Shown here in pieces: positions 53,547 to 63,793 of a stretch of DNA of 64,000 nucleotides (positions within the stretch are counted from its first letter, which is position 1; the number at the start of each line of letters is the position of its first letter). Source of the DNA: Chryseobacterium sp. FH2 (GTDB lineage: Bacteria > Bacteroidota > Bacteroidia > Flavobacteriales > Weeksellaceae); assembly GCF_001045455.1 (NCBI RefSeq), contig NZ_LFNE01000007.1, forward strand, positions 219,709-283,708, read 5' to 3'. Under the pieces are notes generated by a model, which was given only the letters and a program-made list of their open reading frames with translations, was not told the DNA's origin and did not search any database. The position numbers and the translations under genes were made by a program.

Positions 53547-55706
53547 TTATTTTACCGGCTTGATAGAGATAGCAAAACCTCCGCTTCTTACCATTTTAAA
53601 ATTGATTTTTGATTTATTTGTAATTTCTTTCTTATAGATGTTATAGCTTTGAGGATTATTGATGTAATCCGCATCTTTTCCATCTTCATAGATTGTTGCT
53701 TCATATTTTTGGCCTTTATCCAAGAAAGAAAAATCTACGGTATAATCGCGTTTGTTTTCATCGGTAATACCTCCAACAAACCAGTTGTTTGTCCCCTTTG
53801 CTTTTCTTGCTGTAATTACATAATCTCCCGGTTCTGCCGATAAAATTTTTGTATCATCCCAATCTGCTGCCACATCTTTGATAAACTGAAAAGCATCCAT
53901 ATGCTTTTTGTAATTTTCAGGTAAATCTGCAGCCATCTGAAGAGGCATATACATTGTAACATACAATGCTAATTGTTTAGCCAGCGTAGTTTTCACAAAA
54001 CGAGTATCTCCGGGAAAATAATAATCTAATTTTGTCTGGAAAATTCCCGGTGTATAATCCATAGAACCTCCCATCCATCTTGTAAATGGAAGAATTGTCT
54101 GGTGGTCAGGATTATTTCCTCCAAAAGCTTCATATTCTGTTCCACGGGCTGCTTCTGCGGAAATGTAGTTTGGGTAGGTACGGCTTTCTCCCGTAGGGCG
54201 TACAGATTCGTGAGAGTTTACCATGATTTTATACTCATTTGCTTTCTCTGCGATTCTGTAAAAATGGTTGATTGTCCATTGAGAATAATGATGCTCCCCT
54301 CTTGGAATAATATCTCCGACATATCCTGTTTTTACGGCATCATAGCCATATTTGTTCATCAACTGGAAAGCTTTATCTGCCCATCTTTCGTAGTTTGTCG
54401 CAGAACCTGAAGTTTCGTGGTGCATGATAAGCTTAATTCCTTTTGAATGAGCATATTCATTTAACATTTTAATATCAAAATCAGGATAGGGTGTAATAAA
54501 ATCGAAAACGAATTCTTTTGAGTGACCGAACCAGTCTTCCCAACCTACATTCCAACCTTCAATTAACAAACCTTGAAAACCGTTTTCAGCTGCAAAATCT
54601 ATATATTCTTTAACTTTTGTATTATTTGCAGCATGCTTTCCTGTTGGAGTCAGCTTTGAAAAATCTGTCACTCCGATACGTACATTTGATTCCGGTTGCC
54701 CGTAAGCCCATTGAGATTTTCCAATAATCATTTCCCACCAAACTCCCATATATTTTGTCGGATGGATATAAGAAGTATCGGTATATTTAGTAGGTTCATT
54801 AAGATTAAAAATCATTTTTGAATCCATCACTTCCTCTGCTTTTGGGGCAACAATAATTGTTCTCCAAGGTGTTACAGAAGGTGTTTGAATATATCCTTTT
54901 GCACCCTGTCTGTCTGCTGTAAGGTGAGTTTTAAGCTTAAAATTTTGGGCATCAACTTCAAGATGGGAAGCTGGATAATCTAAAACTGCCGCCTCAGCAA
55001 CGTTGATATATAATGGTTCTTTCCCTTCTTTTTTAAGCATTAAAGGCGATTGAACTGCATTTTTGATCAAAGTCTGAGAAGCGTTCGCGTCGAAAGCTTT
55101 ATCCCACCTTGTCGGAATTTCGGAAAGTTTTGTTTCCTGATATTGATATTCCTGAGAGTCGTAATCTGCAACAATCCACCAGGATTTCATGTCTGTAGGA
55201 AAGTCGATTTCAGAGTCTTCTTCCCTGATTACAAAATAGTTCAGATTTTTCTGTTGAGGAAATTCATATCTGAATCCCAATCCATCATTAAACAATCTGA
55301 ATTTTACTACAATGCTTCTGTCTGTCGTTGCCTGGTTAAGCGTAACAGCCAATTCATTGTAATTGTTGATATAATTCTTCTTTTCACCTAAAACAGGTTG
55401 CCAGGTTTCATTTTTGGAATCTCTTTTTTCCTCTGTTTTTGTAAAACCACTGTTTAAATCAAACTTAGCATCTTCCGGCTTTGCAATTTCTGACGCAAAT
55501 TTTATAGAAGTATCTTTAAATAGCCTCAATCCCAATTTGGAATCTTCAACTACCGTTTTACCATTGTATTTAAGGTTGTAATAAGGAACACCACCTTTTA
55601 ACTGAAAATCCATTTCAAATTTCCCATCCGGCGATTTTAAAGATTGTGCATTAACACCCACAAACATCATTGAGAGCAAAAGAGCTCCAACTGTAATTTT
55701 CTTCAT
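53547..55706 (-). CDS. GH97 alpha-glucosidase (SusB-like)
   Basis: 719 residues, usual for GH97. Signal peptide MKKITVGALLLSMMFVGVNA. An N-terminal beta-sandwich is followed by a TIM barrel with LLIEGWNVGWEDWFGHS, LIMHHETSGSATNYERW and MVNSHESVRPTGESRTYPNY. These carry the glutamates and calcium ligands typical of the SusB-type inverting subgroup. It should release glucose from malto-oligosaccharides in the periplasm. Preceded by SusE and a hairpin, followed by a strong terminator. Confidence 0.95.
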   Translation of the reverse strand: MKKITVGALLLSMMFVGVNAQSLKSPDGKFEMDFQLKGGVPYYNLKYNGKTVVEDSKLGLRLFKDTSIKFASEIAKPEDAKFDLNSGFTKTEEKRDSKNETWQPVLGEKKNYINNYNELAVTLNQATTDRSIVVKFRLFNDGLGFRYEFPQQKNLNYFVIREEDSEIDFPTDMKSWWIVADYDSQEYQYQETKLSEIPTRWDKAFDANASQTLIKNAVQSPLMLKKEGKEPLYINVAEAAVLDYPASHLEVDAQNFKLKTHLTADRQGAKGYIQTPSVTPWRTIIVAPKAEEVMDSKMIFNLNEPTKYTDTSYIHPTKYMGVWWEMIIGKSQWAYGQPESNVRIGVTDFSKLTPTGKHAANNTKVKEYIDFAAENGFQGLLIEGWNVGWEDWFGHSKEFVFDFITPYPDFDIKMLNEYAHSKGIKLIMHHETSGSATNYERWADKAFQLMNKYGYDAVKTGYVGDIIPRGEHHYSQWTINHFYRIAEKANEYKIMVNSHESVRPTGESRTYPNYISAEAARGTEYEAFGGNNPDHQTILPFTRWMGGSMDYTPGIFQTKLDYYFPGDTRFVKTTLAKQLALYVTMYMPLQMAADLPENYKKHMDAFQFIKDVAADWDDTKILSAEPGDYVITARKAKGTNNWFVGGITDENKRDYTVDFSFLDKGQKYEATIYEDGKDADYINNPQSYNIYKKEITNKSKINFKMVRSGGFAISIKPVK

Positions 55707-55737
55707 AATGACTATTTATAAAACTTTAAAAATAAAG

Positions 55738-55763
55738 AAAGTGTTGCCCAAAAGCAACACTTT
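55738..55763 (-). terminator. Hairpin between susE and GH97
   Basis: AAAGTGTTGC / GCAACACTTT with a T-rich tail on the minus strand. It could be a partial terminator or mRNA stabiliser tuning the levels of the surface proteins and the enzyme. Confidence 0.6.
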
Positions 55764-55783
55764 GCTATGTAAATTCGTTACAT

Positions 55784-56893
55784 CTACAATTTTGTAACAG
55801 TTAATTTGTAGTACGCAGAATTATGTAAATCTAATTCTATTTTATAATTACCTGCTTCAGTAACTTTATAACCAGGATCGCCAGTTACCGTACCCTCCGC
55901 ACTTAGATATGATTGCACGCCTGTGCCTGATATAAGTGTTTGATCTGCACTTTCAGGCTGGAATTTTATTGCCCAATCATCATTTGCTCTAAATTTGAAT
56001 ACTCCTGTATTATTTAAAGCAATTGAATTAATTATAAAAGTTTTTGTAGTAGGATTATAAACAAAATCTGTATCAGAATTCCACCCTGTAGGCGTAGCGT
56101 CCCCTATAACTCCAAAGTTAGCAAGTATAGATGAATAAGTATTTCCGGCCCAATCTACATTTATATAATATGTTCCTGCAGCTACTGCTTTAATATTAAC
56201 TTCACCAGTTTCTAGTAATTTTCCAGTAAATGTTCCATCATCACCTTTATCACCATTCCAATCCTGATTTATTGTAAATTTATATTCACTATTAGGATTA
56301 GTTACATATATAAATCCTCTGTATTGATCATTTTTACCAGGGGAAAATAAATTTGGAGAATTAGTAGGTTCCCAATCCGCATATCCTGCTGCCCCAGCAT
56401 ATCCACCAGGAACATTTATTTTTGGATAGATTAAGTCTGGATTTGGGGTATATGCAGTCATATTTACACTTACAACATCCGAATAATAAACTGTTGCCAT
56501 ATTTAAAGTTGATTTTAGCCTAATTTGAATAGGTTTTGCAACATTTGGTGCAACATTCAACATTGCTAAAATATTATTCAACTGCAAATGAGTCAAAGAG
56601 TAAGAGGTTTGACCAACTTCTAACCCCTGAACTACAGATGGAGAAAAGTTAGTTCCTTCAACACCAAATTCCAAAGCATTTGTAAAACCAACATTTGGAG
56701 AAAATACCGGATTTGTAAATGTAAAAGAAATGGCATTTTGATCTGCAATCAATTCATCTAAAACAACCGATGTTTTATCCGAACTAAGTTTTGCATTCGA
56801 TACATTATTTAACAATACTTTGTCATCATCAGAGCAAGATAATAATACAAAGCCAAATAATGTTATATATAAAATATTAAATAGTTTTTTCAT
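55784..56893 (-). CDS. SusE-like starch-binding lipoprotein
   Basis: 369 residues. Lipobox VLLSCSDDD (Cys about 20); the acidic run after the Cys fits Bacteroidota surface-export signals. The N-terminal Ig-like SusE domain (about 30-145: SDKTSVVLDELIADQNAISF) is followed by two SusE/F-type carbohydrate-binding modules (about 160-260 and 265-369: YRGFIYVTNPNSEYKFTINQ, GVFKFRANDDWAIKFQPE). It binds starch at the cell surface alongside SusC/SusD. Confidence 0.88.
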   Translation of the reverse strand: MKKLFNILYITLFGFVLLSCSDDDKVLLNNVSNAKLSSDKTSVVLDELIADQNAISFTFTNPVFSPNVGFTNALEFGVEGTNFSPSVVQGLEVGQTSYSLTHLQLNNILAMLNVAPNVAKPIQIRLKSTLNMATVYYSDVVSVNMTAYTPNPDLIYPKINVPGGYAGAAGYADWEPTNSPNLFSPGKNDQYRGFIYVTNPNSEYKFTINQDWNGDKGDDGTFTGKLLETGEVNIKAVAAGTYYINVDWAGNTYSSILANFGVIGDATPTGWNSDTDFVYNPTTKTFIINSIALNNTGVFKFRANDDWAIKFQPESADQTLISGTGVQSYLSAEGTVTGDPGYKVTEAGNYKIELDLHNSAYYKLTVTKL

Positions 56894-56903
56894 TTTAGTA
56901 AGA

Positions 56904-58496
56904 TTAATATCCTGGGTTTTGTGTTAAATTAGGATTAGCATTTAATGCAGATGACGGAATAGGGAATAAGTTATATGTAGAAGGAATAGAGATTCCATTT
57001 TTAACTCCCCCTTTCCAAGGCCAAATGTAAGTCGCTCCTGTAAACTTACCAAATCTAATAAGATCCGTTCTTCTATGTCCTTCTAAATTTAGTTCTCTAG
57101 CTCTTTCTGCTAAGATAAAATCTAATGTCAAATCGTTTAAAGAAACAGACATTGCATGCGATCTCATTCTTATTTGGTTAACATACGTGAGAGCTTGGCT
57201 TAAAGTCGCACCAGAAGCTCCTCTAACAGCACATTCTGCATACATTAGATAAACATCCGCTAATCTAAACATTGGAAAATCAGCACCAGAAAAATTTGAA
57301 GTTGTGTTACCGGATCCATTGGAATTTAAATTTCTAAATTTAATTGAAGGATATCCATCTAACCAATTTTTATAGTCATTCATCTCATAATTGTGACCAT
57401 TAGAATAAAACAACTTTGCTCTGTCATCAGTAGACGCCGCCAGGCTGGTAGATGTTCCAGCATTATAATCCGTTAAACTATTCCCGAATAACCCATACCA
57501 AGCTTTTGAAGCTCTATGACCTCCCCAACCATCTCCTGTCAAACCAAGATCTGATGCTTTAATCGTAGGCGGGGTGCCTCCTGTGCCTCCATTTATTATA
57601 TAGGTAGAATTTCCATAACTTTCAGTACCAACAGGATCTGCAATTAATGGAAAAATAATCTCCGGAGATGCATTATTATCTGCAGAGAAAAGTCTAACAA
57701 AATTAGAATCCAAACTATATCCTCCTGCAAGAACTTTATTAATATAGGTTACTGCATCATTATATCTTGCAGTACCCGTATAAACTTGTGCATTTAAATA
57801 AAGTTTTGCAAGCAACATTTGAACTGTTGCTTGATTAGCATGTCCATATCCTGCATTTGAGGATATCGTCGATTCTATTTCTTTCAATTCATTTTCAACA
57901 TAGTTGAATAACTCTTGTCTTGAAGCTTGTGGTTTAGGAGTAGTGGTACCTAAATCATTTTCTGTAACTAAAACTCCTTTTCCAAAGCAATCTATCATAT
58001 AATAATATGATAATGCACGGATAAATCTTAGTTCACTAATGAATTGATCTTTTTGAGGGTGGTTAACATTTCTCAAAGCGGCAATCAAATTATTTGCCTG
58101 CGGAACCGTATAATATACTCTATTATATAAATATGCAAAGAATTTATTATTACTTGTCCAGTTTGAAGTAGTAGTCAACTGATCTAAACCGTCATCTCCC
58201 CATCTATTTTTCATACCATCAGCAGTAAAATCTTCAAGATTCCAAATACCTCTTAAAAAAACAGTTTCTCCTTTATCCGGTCCTGAAATATCCGCCTCTC
58301 CGGCTCCATTAGCACTAGACATTGAAAGAGATGCGTAAATTTTTGCCACCAACCCTTCCACAGCATTCGGGTCATCTCTTAAAATATTTTCAAGAGATTG
58401 CTCATATTTAGGAGCCGTATCTAAGTCATTAATACATGATGTAAATGATAGAACTGCGGCAGATAAAACAATTATTTTAAATTTATTTAATTTCAT
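56904..58496 (-). CDS. SusD/RagB family nutrient-binding lipoprotein
   Basis: 530 residues from ATG 58496, which starts MKLNKFKIIVLSAAVLSF with lipobox FTSC; a frame from 58520 would overlap the SusC gene. TPR-like helices and SusD motifs are visible: AYYYMIDCFGKGVLV, FPMFRLADVYLMYAECAVRG, ILAERARELNLEGHRRTDLI. It forms the lid over the SusC porin and captures glycan. It is 10 nt after the SusC gene. Confidence 0.93.
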   Translation of the reverse strand: MKLNKFKIIVLSAAVLSFTSCINDLDTAPKYEQSLENILRDDPNAVEGLVAKIYASLSMSSANGAGEADISGPDKGETVFLRGIWNLEDFTADGMKNRWGDDGLDQLTTTSNWTSNNKFFAYLYNRVYYTVPQANNLIAALRNVNHPQKDQFISELRFIRALSYYYMIDCFGKGVLVTENDLGTTTPKPQASRQELFNYVENELKEIESTISSNAGYGHANQATVQMLLAKLYLNAQVYTGTARYNDAVTYINKVLAGGYSLDSNFVRLFSADNNASPEIIFPLIADPVGTESYGNSTYIINGGTGGTPPTIKASDLGLTGDGWGGHRASKAWYGLFGNSLTDYNAGTSTSLAASTDDRAKLFYSNGHNYEMNDYKNWLDGYPSIKFRNLNSNGSGNTTSNFSGADFPMFRLADVYLMYAECAVRGASGATLSQALTYVNQIRMRSHAMSVSLNDLTLDFILAERARELNLEGHRRTDLIRFGKFTGATYIWPWKGGVKNGISIPSTYNLFPIPSSALNANPNLTQNPGY

Positions 58497-58506
58497 TTTA
58501 GTATTT

Positions 58507-61305
58507 TTAAAAATCAACATTTACTCCTACTGAATATATTCTTGGTCTTGGATAAAAATTATTATCAATTGCATTAAAGTTTTCTGGGTCTTGCCCCTTA
58601 TAATTTGTCACTAAAAAGGCATTATTAACTGCTCCATAAACTTTAATTCTAGCTTTTAATAATTTATCAAAAGTATATCCTACTGTAATATTATCACATC
58701 TTAAGAATGTAGCATCTGACAAATAATAGTCAGAAAGTAATTCTGTTTTACCAGTAAATCGAGGATCTGCACTTCCATCATAAAAGTTAAGTACATTATA
58801 AACAGCAGGTGTATTAGCTGGATTAGAAGCTTCTGTATATCCTCTTTGTGGTAATATTGCATTATAAACCTTTCCTCCTATTTGCCCTCTGAAACTTGCA
58901 GATATATCGAATTTATAAATATTTATAGTTGTACTAAATCCATATGTCCAATTCGGGCGTAGCGGAACGTAATATTTATCAGCATCAGTAATTAGCCCAT
59001 CTCCATTTCTATCAACAAAAACATTTGGTAACACTCTGCCATTATTATCATAGACTTGTTGAAAAACCCAAGCTGAATACGGCTGTTGTCCTACAGCATG
59101 ATAAGCTAATTTTTGTCCAGTCCCAGGTAAACCAGATTCATCAGCTCTAACTCTTTCTACACCTTCAAGATCATTAACCTTTCCTTTATTATAACCGATG
59201 TTTCCATTTATTTCCCATATAATAGAGTTTGTTTTGACAGGAACTAAGTTTAATGTAAATTCAAAACCATTATTTGTTAAAGTACCCACATTATCAACAA
59301 ATTCATTTGTTAAGGATTGACCTGGAGGCAAATCAACTTTTGCTAATAAATCTGTTGTATACCTATGATAATATTCTACACTTCCGTTGATTCGTCTGCT
59401 TTTTGATGAAAAGTCAATTCCGGCATTATAAGTCGTAGTTTTTTCCCAAGTTAAATTATCATTATAAGGAAGAGCTGTATAAAGTCCAGTATTAGGGAAA
59501 TAAAAATACTGGATAGAGCCTGGCTTGAACAATGGGGTATAAGGATAAAAACCAGCAACAGGAGTGATGTCTTGTTGTCCTGTTCTCCCCCATCCTAGTC
59601 TCACCTTTAAATCAGAGAATGCCTTGGAGTCTTTAAGCCAATCTTCTTCTATTGCTTTCCATGCAAAAGCCACTGAAGGAAAATGCCCCCATCTCTTATC
59701 TTTTCTAAATAAAGATGATCCATCAGCACGATACGACAAAGTAAATAAGTATTTATCCATAATGCTAAAGTTAGATCTCCCAAAAAATGACTGAAGGTTT
59801 AAATGATTATAATAAAAATTGTCAATACCTAACGGTTTTTGAAATCTTATGCCTGTAGTTTGATTGTAATCATATAAGTCTTTGGTACCATCATTTACAA
59901 AATCCTGATATGAATAACCACCTTGAATATCAAAATTAGAAATTATTTTACCTTTTCTTTCTTTTGAATATACCAGATATGCATCCAATAATTTATTATT
60001 AATTTTTTGATCTTCAGCATAATTCAAACCAGGATTGTATATTCCACTTACAGGTAAATTATTTTCATATATTGTTCGATATGTGGCAAAAGCATTATCG
60101 CCATAAACTTCTCGAATAGTAGATTTTGATGTTTCTAAACCTAAATTTAGAACAGCTCTTAATTCAGGAAGAAAATGCATTTTGTAATCAAATTCAACAT
60201 TACCAAGTAATTTTTTAATTTTTTCAGGTCTATCCCTTTGCATAAGTATTGCTAAAGGATTAGTACTACCCGTTAAAACATAATTATTAAATGACTGATA
60301 CAAAGCTCCATCCGAACCATACACTGGTTTTGTCGGATCTGCTGCTATTGCGCCTCCAATTGCACCTCCTTCATCAATAGCATTTTTATCTGACATCAAA
60401 CCTTTTGCATTAATATCAATCTTCAAATGTTTATCAAATAAAGTCGGAGTTAATTTTACTGATGCCGTATATCTTTCATAATCACTTGTTTTAACAAGAC
60501 CTTCAGTATTATTATATCCAAACGAGAATCTTGATGGGATAGTTTTAAAAAGATTAGCTCTTAAACTTACATTTTGATCAGTTGAAACAGTTTTTCTATA
60601 AATTTCATTCTGCCAATCTGTATTGTAAATTGTTTGTGAACCATTTTCTGTAACACCTAATAAATTTAAGTATAGTGGATTATATTCCTTCATAAATGTC
60701 TCAAATTGAGAACCATCCATCACGTTGACTTTCTTTGTGACATTTCCAAAAGAAACATTTCCGGAATAATTTAACCTGAGTTTTCCAGAAACTCCTTTTT
60801 TTGTTGTAATAATAATGACTCCATTTGATGCTCTAGAACCATAAATAGCCGCTGCTGAAGCATCCTTTAATATTGAAAAAGATTCAATATCGTTAGGATT
60901 AATTAATGATAAAGGATTTGATAGTCCAGCCGGGTTTGTATTATCGATAGGAACACCATCTATAACAATCAAAGGATTATTATTTGCACTTAATGAAGCT
61001 CCCCCTCTAATCCGAATATTAGGCGCAGAATCGGGTTGTCCTCCGTTGTTTGTAATTCTCACACCAGGTGCTTTACCATTAATAAGCTGATCAGCAGAAA
61101 CGATTGCACCTTTATTGAAGTCTTTTTCCGAAACAGCAGTGACAGAACCTGTTAAATCAGATTTCTTTTTACTACCATACCCAATCAGTACAACCTCCTC
61201 TATCTTTTTCTCTTTTGTTATAGAGTCTTTCGTTTGCGCATGAATTATTGTACTAGCCAATAAAAATGCAGGCGCAATTTTTAATACCGTTGTAAAATTT
61301 TTCAC
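58507..61305 (-). CDS. SusC/RagA family TonB-dependent outer-membrane transporter
   Basis: 932 residues. The signal peptide is followed by a short linker. The plug domain starts EEVVLIGYGSKKKSDLTGSV and contains GAVGAPNIRIRG-like text (PDSAPNIRIRGGASL) and ASAAAIYGSRASNGVIIITTKKG. A beta-barrel runs to the terminal aromatic residue (YSVGVNVDF). The usual carboxypeptidase-like N-terminal domain of many SusC proteins seems absent or very short. First gene of the starch locus. Confidence 0.94.
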   Translation of the reverse strand: MKNFTTVLKIAPAFLLASTIIHAQTKDSITKEKKIEEVVLIGYGSKKKSDLTGSVTAVSEKDFNKGAIVSADQLINGKAPGVRITNNGGQPDSAPNIRIRGGASLSANNNPLIVIDGVPIDNTNPAGLSNPLSLINPNDIESFSILKDASAAAIYGSRASNGVIIITTKKGVSGKLRLNYSGNVSFGNVTKKVNVMDGSQFETFMKEYNPLYLNLLGVTENGSQTIYNTDWQNEIYRKTVSTDQNVSLRANLFKTIPSRFSFGYNNTEGLVKTSDYERYTASVKLTPTLFDKHLKIDINAKGLMSDKNAIDEGGAIGGAIAADPTKPVYGSDGALYQSFNNYVLTGSTNPLAILMQRDRPEKIKKLLGNVEFDYKMHFLPELRAVLNLGLETSKSTIREVYGDNAFATYRTIYENNLPVSGIYNPGLNYAEDQKINNKLLDAYLVYSKERKGKIISNFDIQGGYSYQDFVNDGTKDLYDYNQTTGIRFQKPLGIDNFYYNHLNLQSFFGRSNFSIMDKYLFTLSYRADGSSLFRKDKRWGHFPSVAFAWKAIEEDWLKDSKAFSDLKVRLGWGRTGQQDITPVAGFYPYTPLFKPGSIQYFYFPNTGLYTALPYNDNLTWEKTTTYNAGIDFSSKSRRINGSVEYYHRYTTDLLAKVDLPPGQSLTNEFVDNVGTLTNNGFEFTLNLVPVKTNSIIWEINGNIGYNKGKVNDLEGVERVRADESGLPGTGQKLAYHAVGQQPYSAWVFQQVYDNNGRVLPNVFVDRNGDGLITDADKYYVPLRPNWTYGFSTTINIYKFDISASFRGQIGGKVYNAILPQRGYTEASNPANTPAVYNVLNFYDGSADPRFTGKTELLSDYYLSDATFLRCDNITVGYTFDKLLKARIKVYGAVNNAFLVTNYKGQDPENFNAIDNNFYPRPRIYSVGVNVDF

Positions 61306-61346
61306 AATATCGTTTTTTTATATAGTTTTATTTTTATAATAATTTG

Positions 61347-61364
61347 GCAAAGAGCCAGCTTTGC
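61347..61364. promoter_or_regulatory. Dyad upstream of susC
   Basis: GCAAAG-AGCCAG-CTTTGC, 42 nt before the SusC start, in the position of its core promoter or 5' leader. Possible regulatory site or leader hairpin. Confidence 0.4.
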
Positions 61365-61443
61365 AATTTATAAAAAAATTAGAATTATCATAAAATTATT
61401 TAAAATTTAGATAATTTTATGTAAATTACCTGATGATTTTAAA

Positions 61444-61459
61444 TTAAACATTTGTTTTT
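61444..61459. promoter_or_regulatory. Operator-like site 1 (AAACATTTGTTT)
   Basis: TTAAACATTTGTTTTT shares the 12-nt dyad AAACATTTGTTT with site 2; centres are 72 bp apart. Likely bound by a regulator of the starch locus. Confidence 0.6.
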
Positions 61460-61513
61460 CATACTTTTATAATAAATTATGCTATACATAACAGGATGTA
61501 ATCCTTAACAATA

Positions 61514-61533
61514 AGTTAAACATTTGTTTAACT
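61514..61533. promoter_or_regulatory. Operator-like site 2 (20-bp palindrome)
   Basis: AGTTAAACATTTGTTTAACT is a near-perfect palindrome (only the two central bases do not self-pair). It resembles the short A/T-rich dyads bound by LacI-type sugar regulators; no regulator gene is in the window. Confidence 0.65.
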
Positions 61534-61611
61534 AAATATAATATTTCAACTCTCTCTAACTTCTAAAACCTTTAAAAAACAGCAATTCCATTACTTTTCA
61601 AGGATAATCCT

Positions 61612-61619
61612 TATCTTTG
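61612..61619 (+). promoter_or_regulatory. -7 box of metG
   Basis: TATCTTTG, 20 nt before the metG start. The -33 box is not clear. Confidence 0.55.
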
Positions 61620-61639
61620 TAGATAAAATTTAACTATAA

Positions 61640-63676
61640 ATGTCAAACAGAAAGATGATTACGGCAGCTTTGCCTTATGCAAACGGACCGGTTCATATAG
61701 GGCATTTAGCAGGTGTTTATATTCCTGCGGATGTTTATGCAAGATTTCAGAGAAGATTAGGAAAAGACGTAGCTTTTATCTGTGGGTCAGATGAGCACGG
61801 AATTCCTATTACCATAAGAGCAAAGAAAGAGGGAGTTACCCCTCAGGATATTGTTGATAAATACCACGAAATTATCAAAAAATCTTTTTCAGATTTAGGA
61901 ATTTCGTTTGATGAATATTCCAGAACAACTTCTAAAAATCATTATGAAACAAGCCAGGATTTCTTTAAAGTTCTTTATGAAAAAGGAAAATTTACAGAAG
62001 AAGTTTCAGAACAATATTTTGATGAGCAGGCTAATGAATTTTTAGCCGACCGATACATCGTTGGAACTTGCCCGAATTGTGGAAATGAAAACGCTTACGG
62101 AGATCAGTGTGAAAAGTGTGGTTCTACCCTTTCACCCTCTGAATTGATTAATCCAAAATCAATGCTAAGCGGAAATGTTCCTATTTTAAAGGAAACAAAA
62201 AACTGGTATTTACCATTAAATGAATACGAAGGCTTTCTCAATGAATGGATTATCGAAGGTCACAAAGATGACTGGAAACCAAACGTTTACGGACAAGTGA
62301 AATCTTGGTTAAATGATGGTTTAAAACCTCGCGCAATGACCAGAGATTTGAATTGGGGAGTTCCCGTTCCGCTTCCAAATGCAGAAGGAAAGGTACTTTA
62401 TGTATGGTTTGATGCACCGATTGGCTATATTTCTTTCACGAAAGAATGGGCAGAGAAAAACGGAAAAAACTGGAAAGATTACTGGCAAAGTGAAGAAAGT
62501 GATTTAGTTCATTTTATCGGAAAAGATAATATTGTATTTCACTGTATTATTTTCCCTGCGATGATGAAGGCTCACGGAAATTATATCATGCCGAAAAATG
62601 TTCCTGCATTTGAATTCCTTAATCTTGAAAACGATAAAATTTCGACTTCAAGAAACTGGGCAGTTTGGGCACATGAATATGTTGAAGATTTCCCTGGCCA
62701 ACAAGATGTTTTGAGATATGCGCTTCTTTCATCTGCTCCTGAAACAAAGGATAATAATTTTACATGGAAGGATTTTCAGACTAAAAATAATTCTGAATTG
62801 GTTGGAATTTTTGGAAACTTCATCAATAGAGTTGCTGTTTTAATTCATAAATATTATGATGGAATTGTTCCTCAAGGTGATGTAAATGCTCCTGAATTAG
62901 CCGAAATTAATAAAGCAGCAAAAGAAATCTCAGGTTTCTTAGAAAATTATGAATTCAGAAATTCTTTAACAGCTTTAATGAATTTAGCCCGTTTCGGAAA
63001 CCAGTACCTTCAGACAGAAGAGCCTTGGAAAACAATTAAAGATAATCCGGAAAAAGCTGCACATTCATTATTTGCCGGAGCTCAGATTGCTGTTGCATTA
63101 GCTCAATTGTGTGAGCCATTTCTGCCTTTCAGTTCTGAAAAATTATTGAATATGTTTAATATTGAAAAAGCAGACTGGAATGATGTTGAAACAAAATCTG
63201 TTTTAATTGAAACGGGCCATACAATCAATGAACCTTCTCTTCTTTTCTCAAAAATTGAAGACGATGTCATCGAAACTCAAATCCAAAAGCTGGAAAATAC
63301 CAAACAAAACAATAAAAAGACAAACCCTAACGCAAACCCTATGAAAGACGAAATCACTTTTGATGATTTTACTAAAATCGACTTGAGAACAGCAACCATT
63401 ACAGAAGCTGAAAAAGTAGAAAAAGCTGACAAACTATTGAAACTTACTGTTGATACGGGTGTCGATGTAAGAACCGTTGTTTCAGGAATTGCAGAAAGTT
63501 TCACTCCGGAAGAAGTGGTTGGAAAGCAGGTGATGATTTTATTAAATCTTGCTCCAAGAAAAATCAGAGGAATTGAATCTCAGGGAATGTTATTATTGAC
63601 GACAAAACCAGACGGAAAATTATCTTTTGTCACTCCTGATGACAGCAATGTAGAAAATGGTGTTGAGATTGGATAA
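61640..63676 (+). CDS. metG: Methionyl-tRNA synthetase
   Basis: 678 residues. Charges tRNA-Met. HIGH motif at 19-22 (PVHIGH). A zinc-binding insert [18 protein letters not shown] at about 143-160. The KMSKS loop is KISTS (333-337), a normal variant in MetRS. An anticodon-binding helical domain follows, then a lysine/asparagine linker and a C-terminal Trbp111-like tRNA-binding/dimerisation domain (about 570-678: [20 protein letters not shown]). Single gene with its own promoter and terminator. Confidence 0.97.
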   Translation: MSNRKMITAALPYANGPVHIGHLAGVYIPADVYARFQRRLGKDVAFICGSDEHGIPITIRAKKEGVTPQDIVDKYHEIIKKSFSDLGISFDEYSRTTSKNHYETSQDFFKVLYEKGKFTEEVSEQYFDEQANEFLADRYIVGTCPNCGNENAYGDQCEKCGSTLSPSELINPKSMLSGNVPILKETKNWYLPLNEYEGFLNEWIIEGHKDDWKPNVYGQVKSWLNDGLKPRAMTRDLNWGVPVPLPNAEGKVLYVWFDAPIGYISFTKEWAEKNGKNWKDYWQSEESDLVHFIGKDNIVFHCIIFPAMMKAHGNYIMPKNVPAFEFLNLENDKISTSRNWAVWAHEYVEDFPGQQDVLRYALLSSAPETKDNNFTWKDFQTKNNSELVGIFGNFINRVAVLIHKYYDGIVPQGDVNAPELAEINKAAKEISGFLENYEFRNSLTALMNLARFGNQYLQTEEPWKTIKDNPEKAAHSLFAGAQIAVALAQLCEPFLPFSSEKLLNMFNIEKADWNDVETKSVLIETGHTINEPSLLFSKIEDDVIETQIQKLENTKQNNKKTNPNANPMKDEITFDDFTKIDLRTATITEAEKVEKADKLLKLTVDTGVDVRTVVSGIAESFTPEEVVGKQVMILLNLAPRKIRGIESQGMLLLTTKPDGKLSFVTPDDSNVENGVEIG

Positions 63677-63698
63677 TATTTCAATGTTCTAAATAAGA

Positions 63699-63726
63699 AA
63701 AAGACGCATAAATTTATGCGTCTTTT
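63699..63726 (+). terminator. Terminator after metG
   Basis: AAAAGACGCATAA / TTATGCGTCTTTT, 13 bp, followed by a T-rich stretch. Confidence 0.85.
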
Positions 63727-63793
63727 CATTTTTTCAAACAGAAGAATAAGAATGCTTAATATTTAAGTATCTTAATTTATTACATAAAAAAAC

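Noticed and set aside
61306..61639. T-box or methionine riboswitch before metG
   Set aside because: The leader after the -7 box is only about 13-15 nt, too short for a riboswitch.
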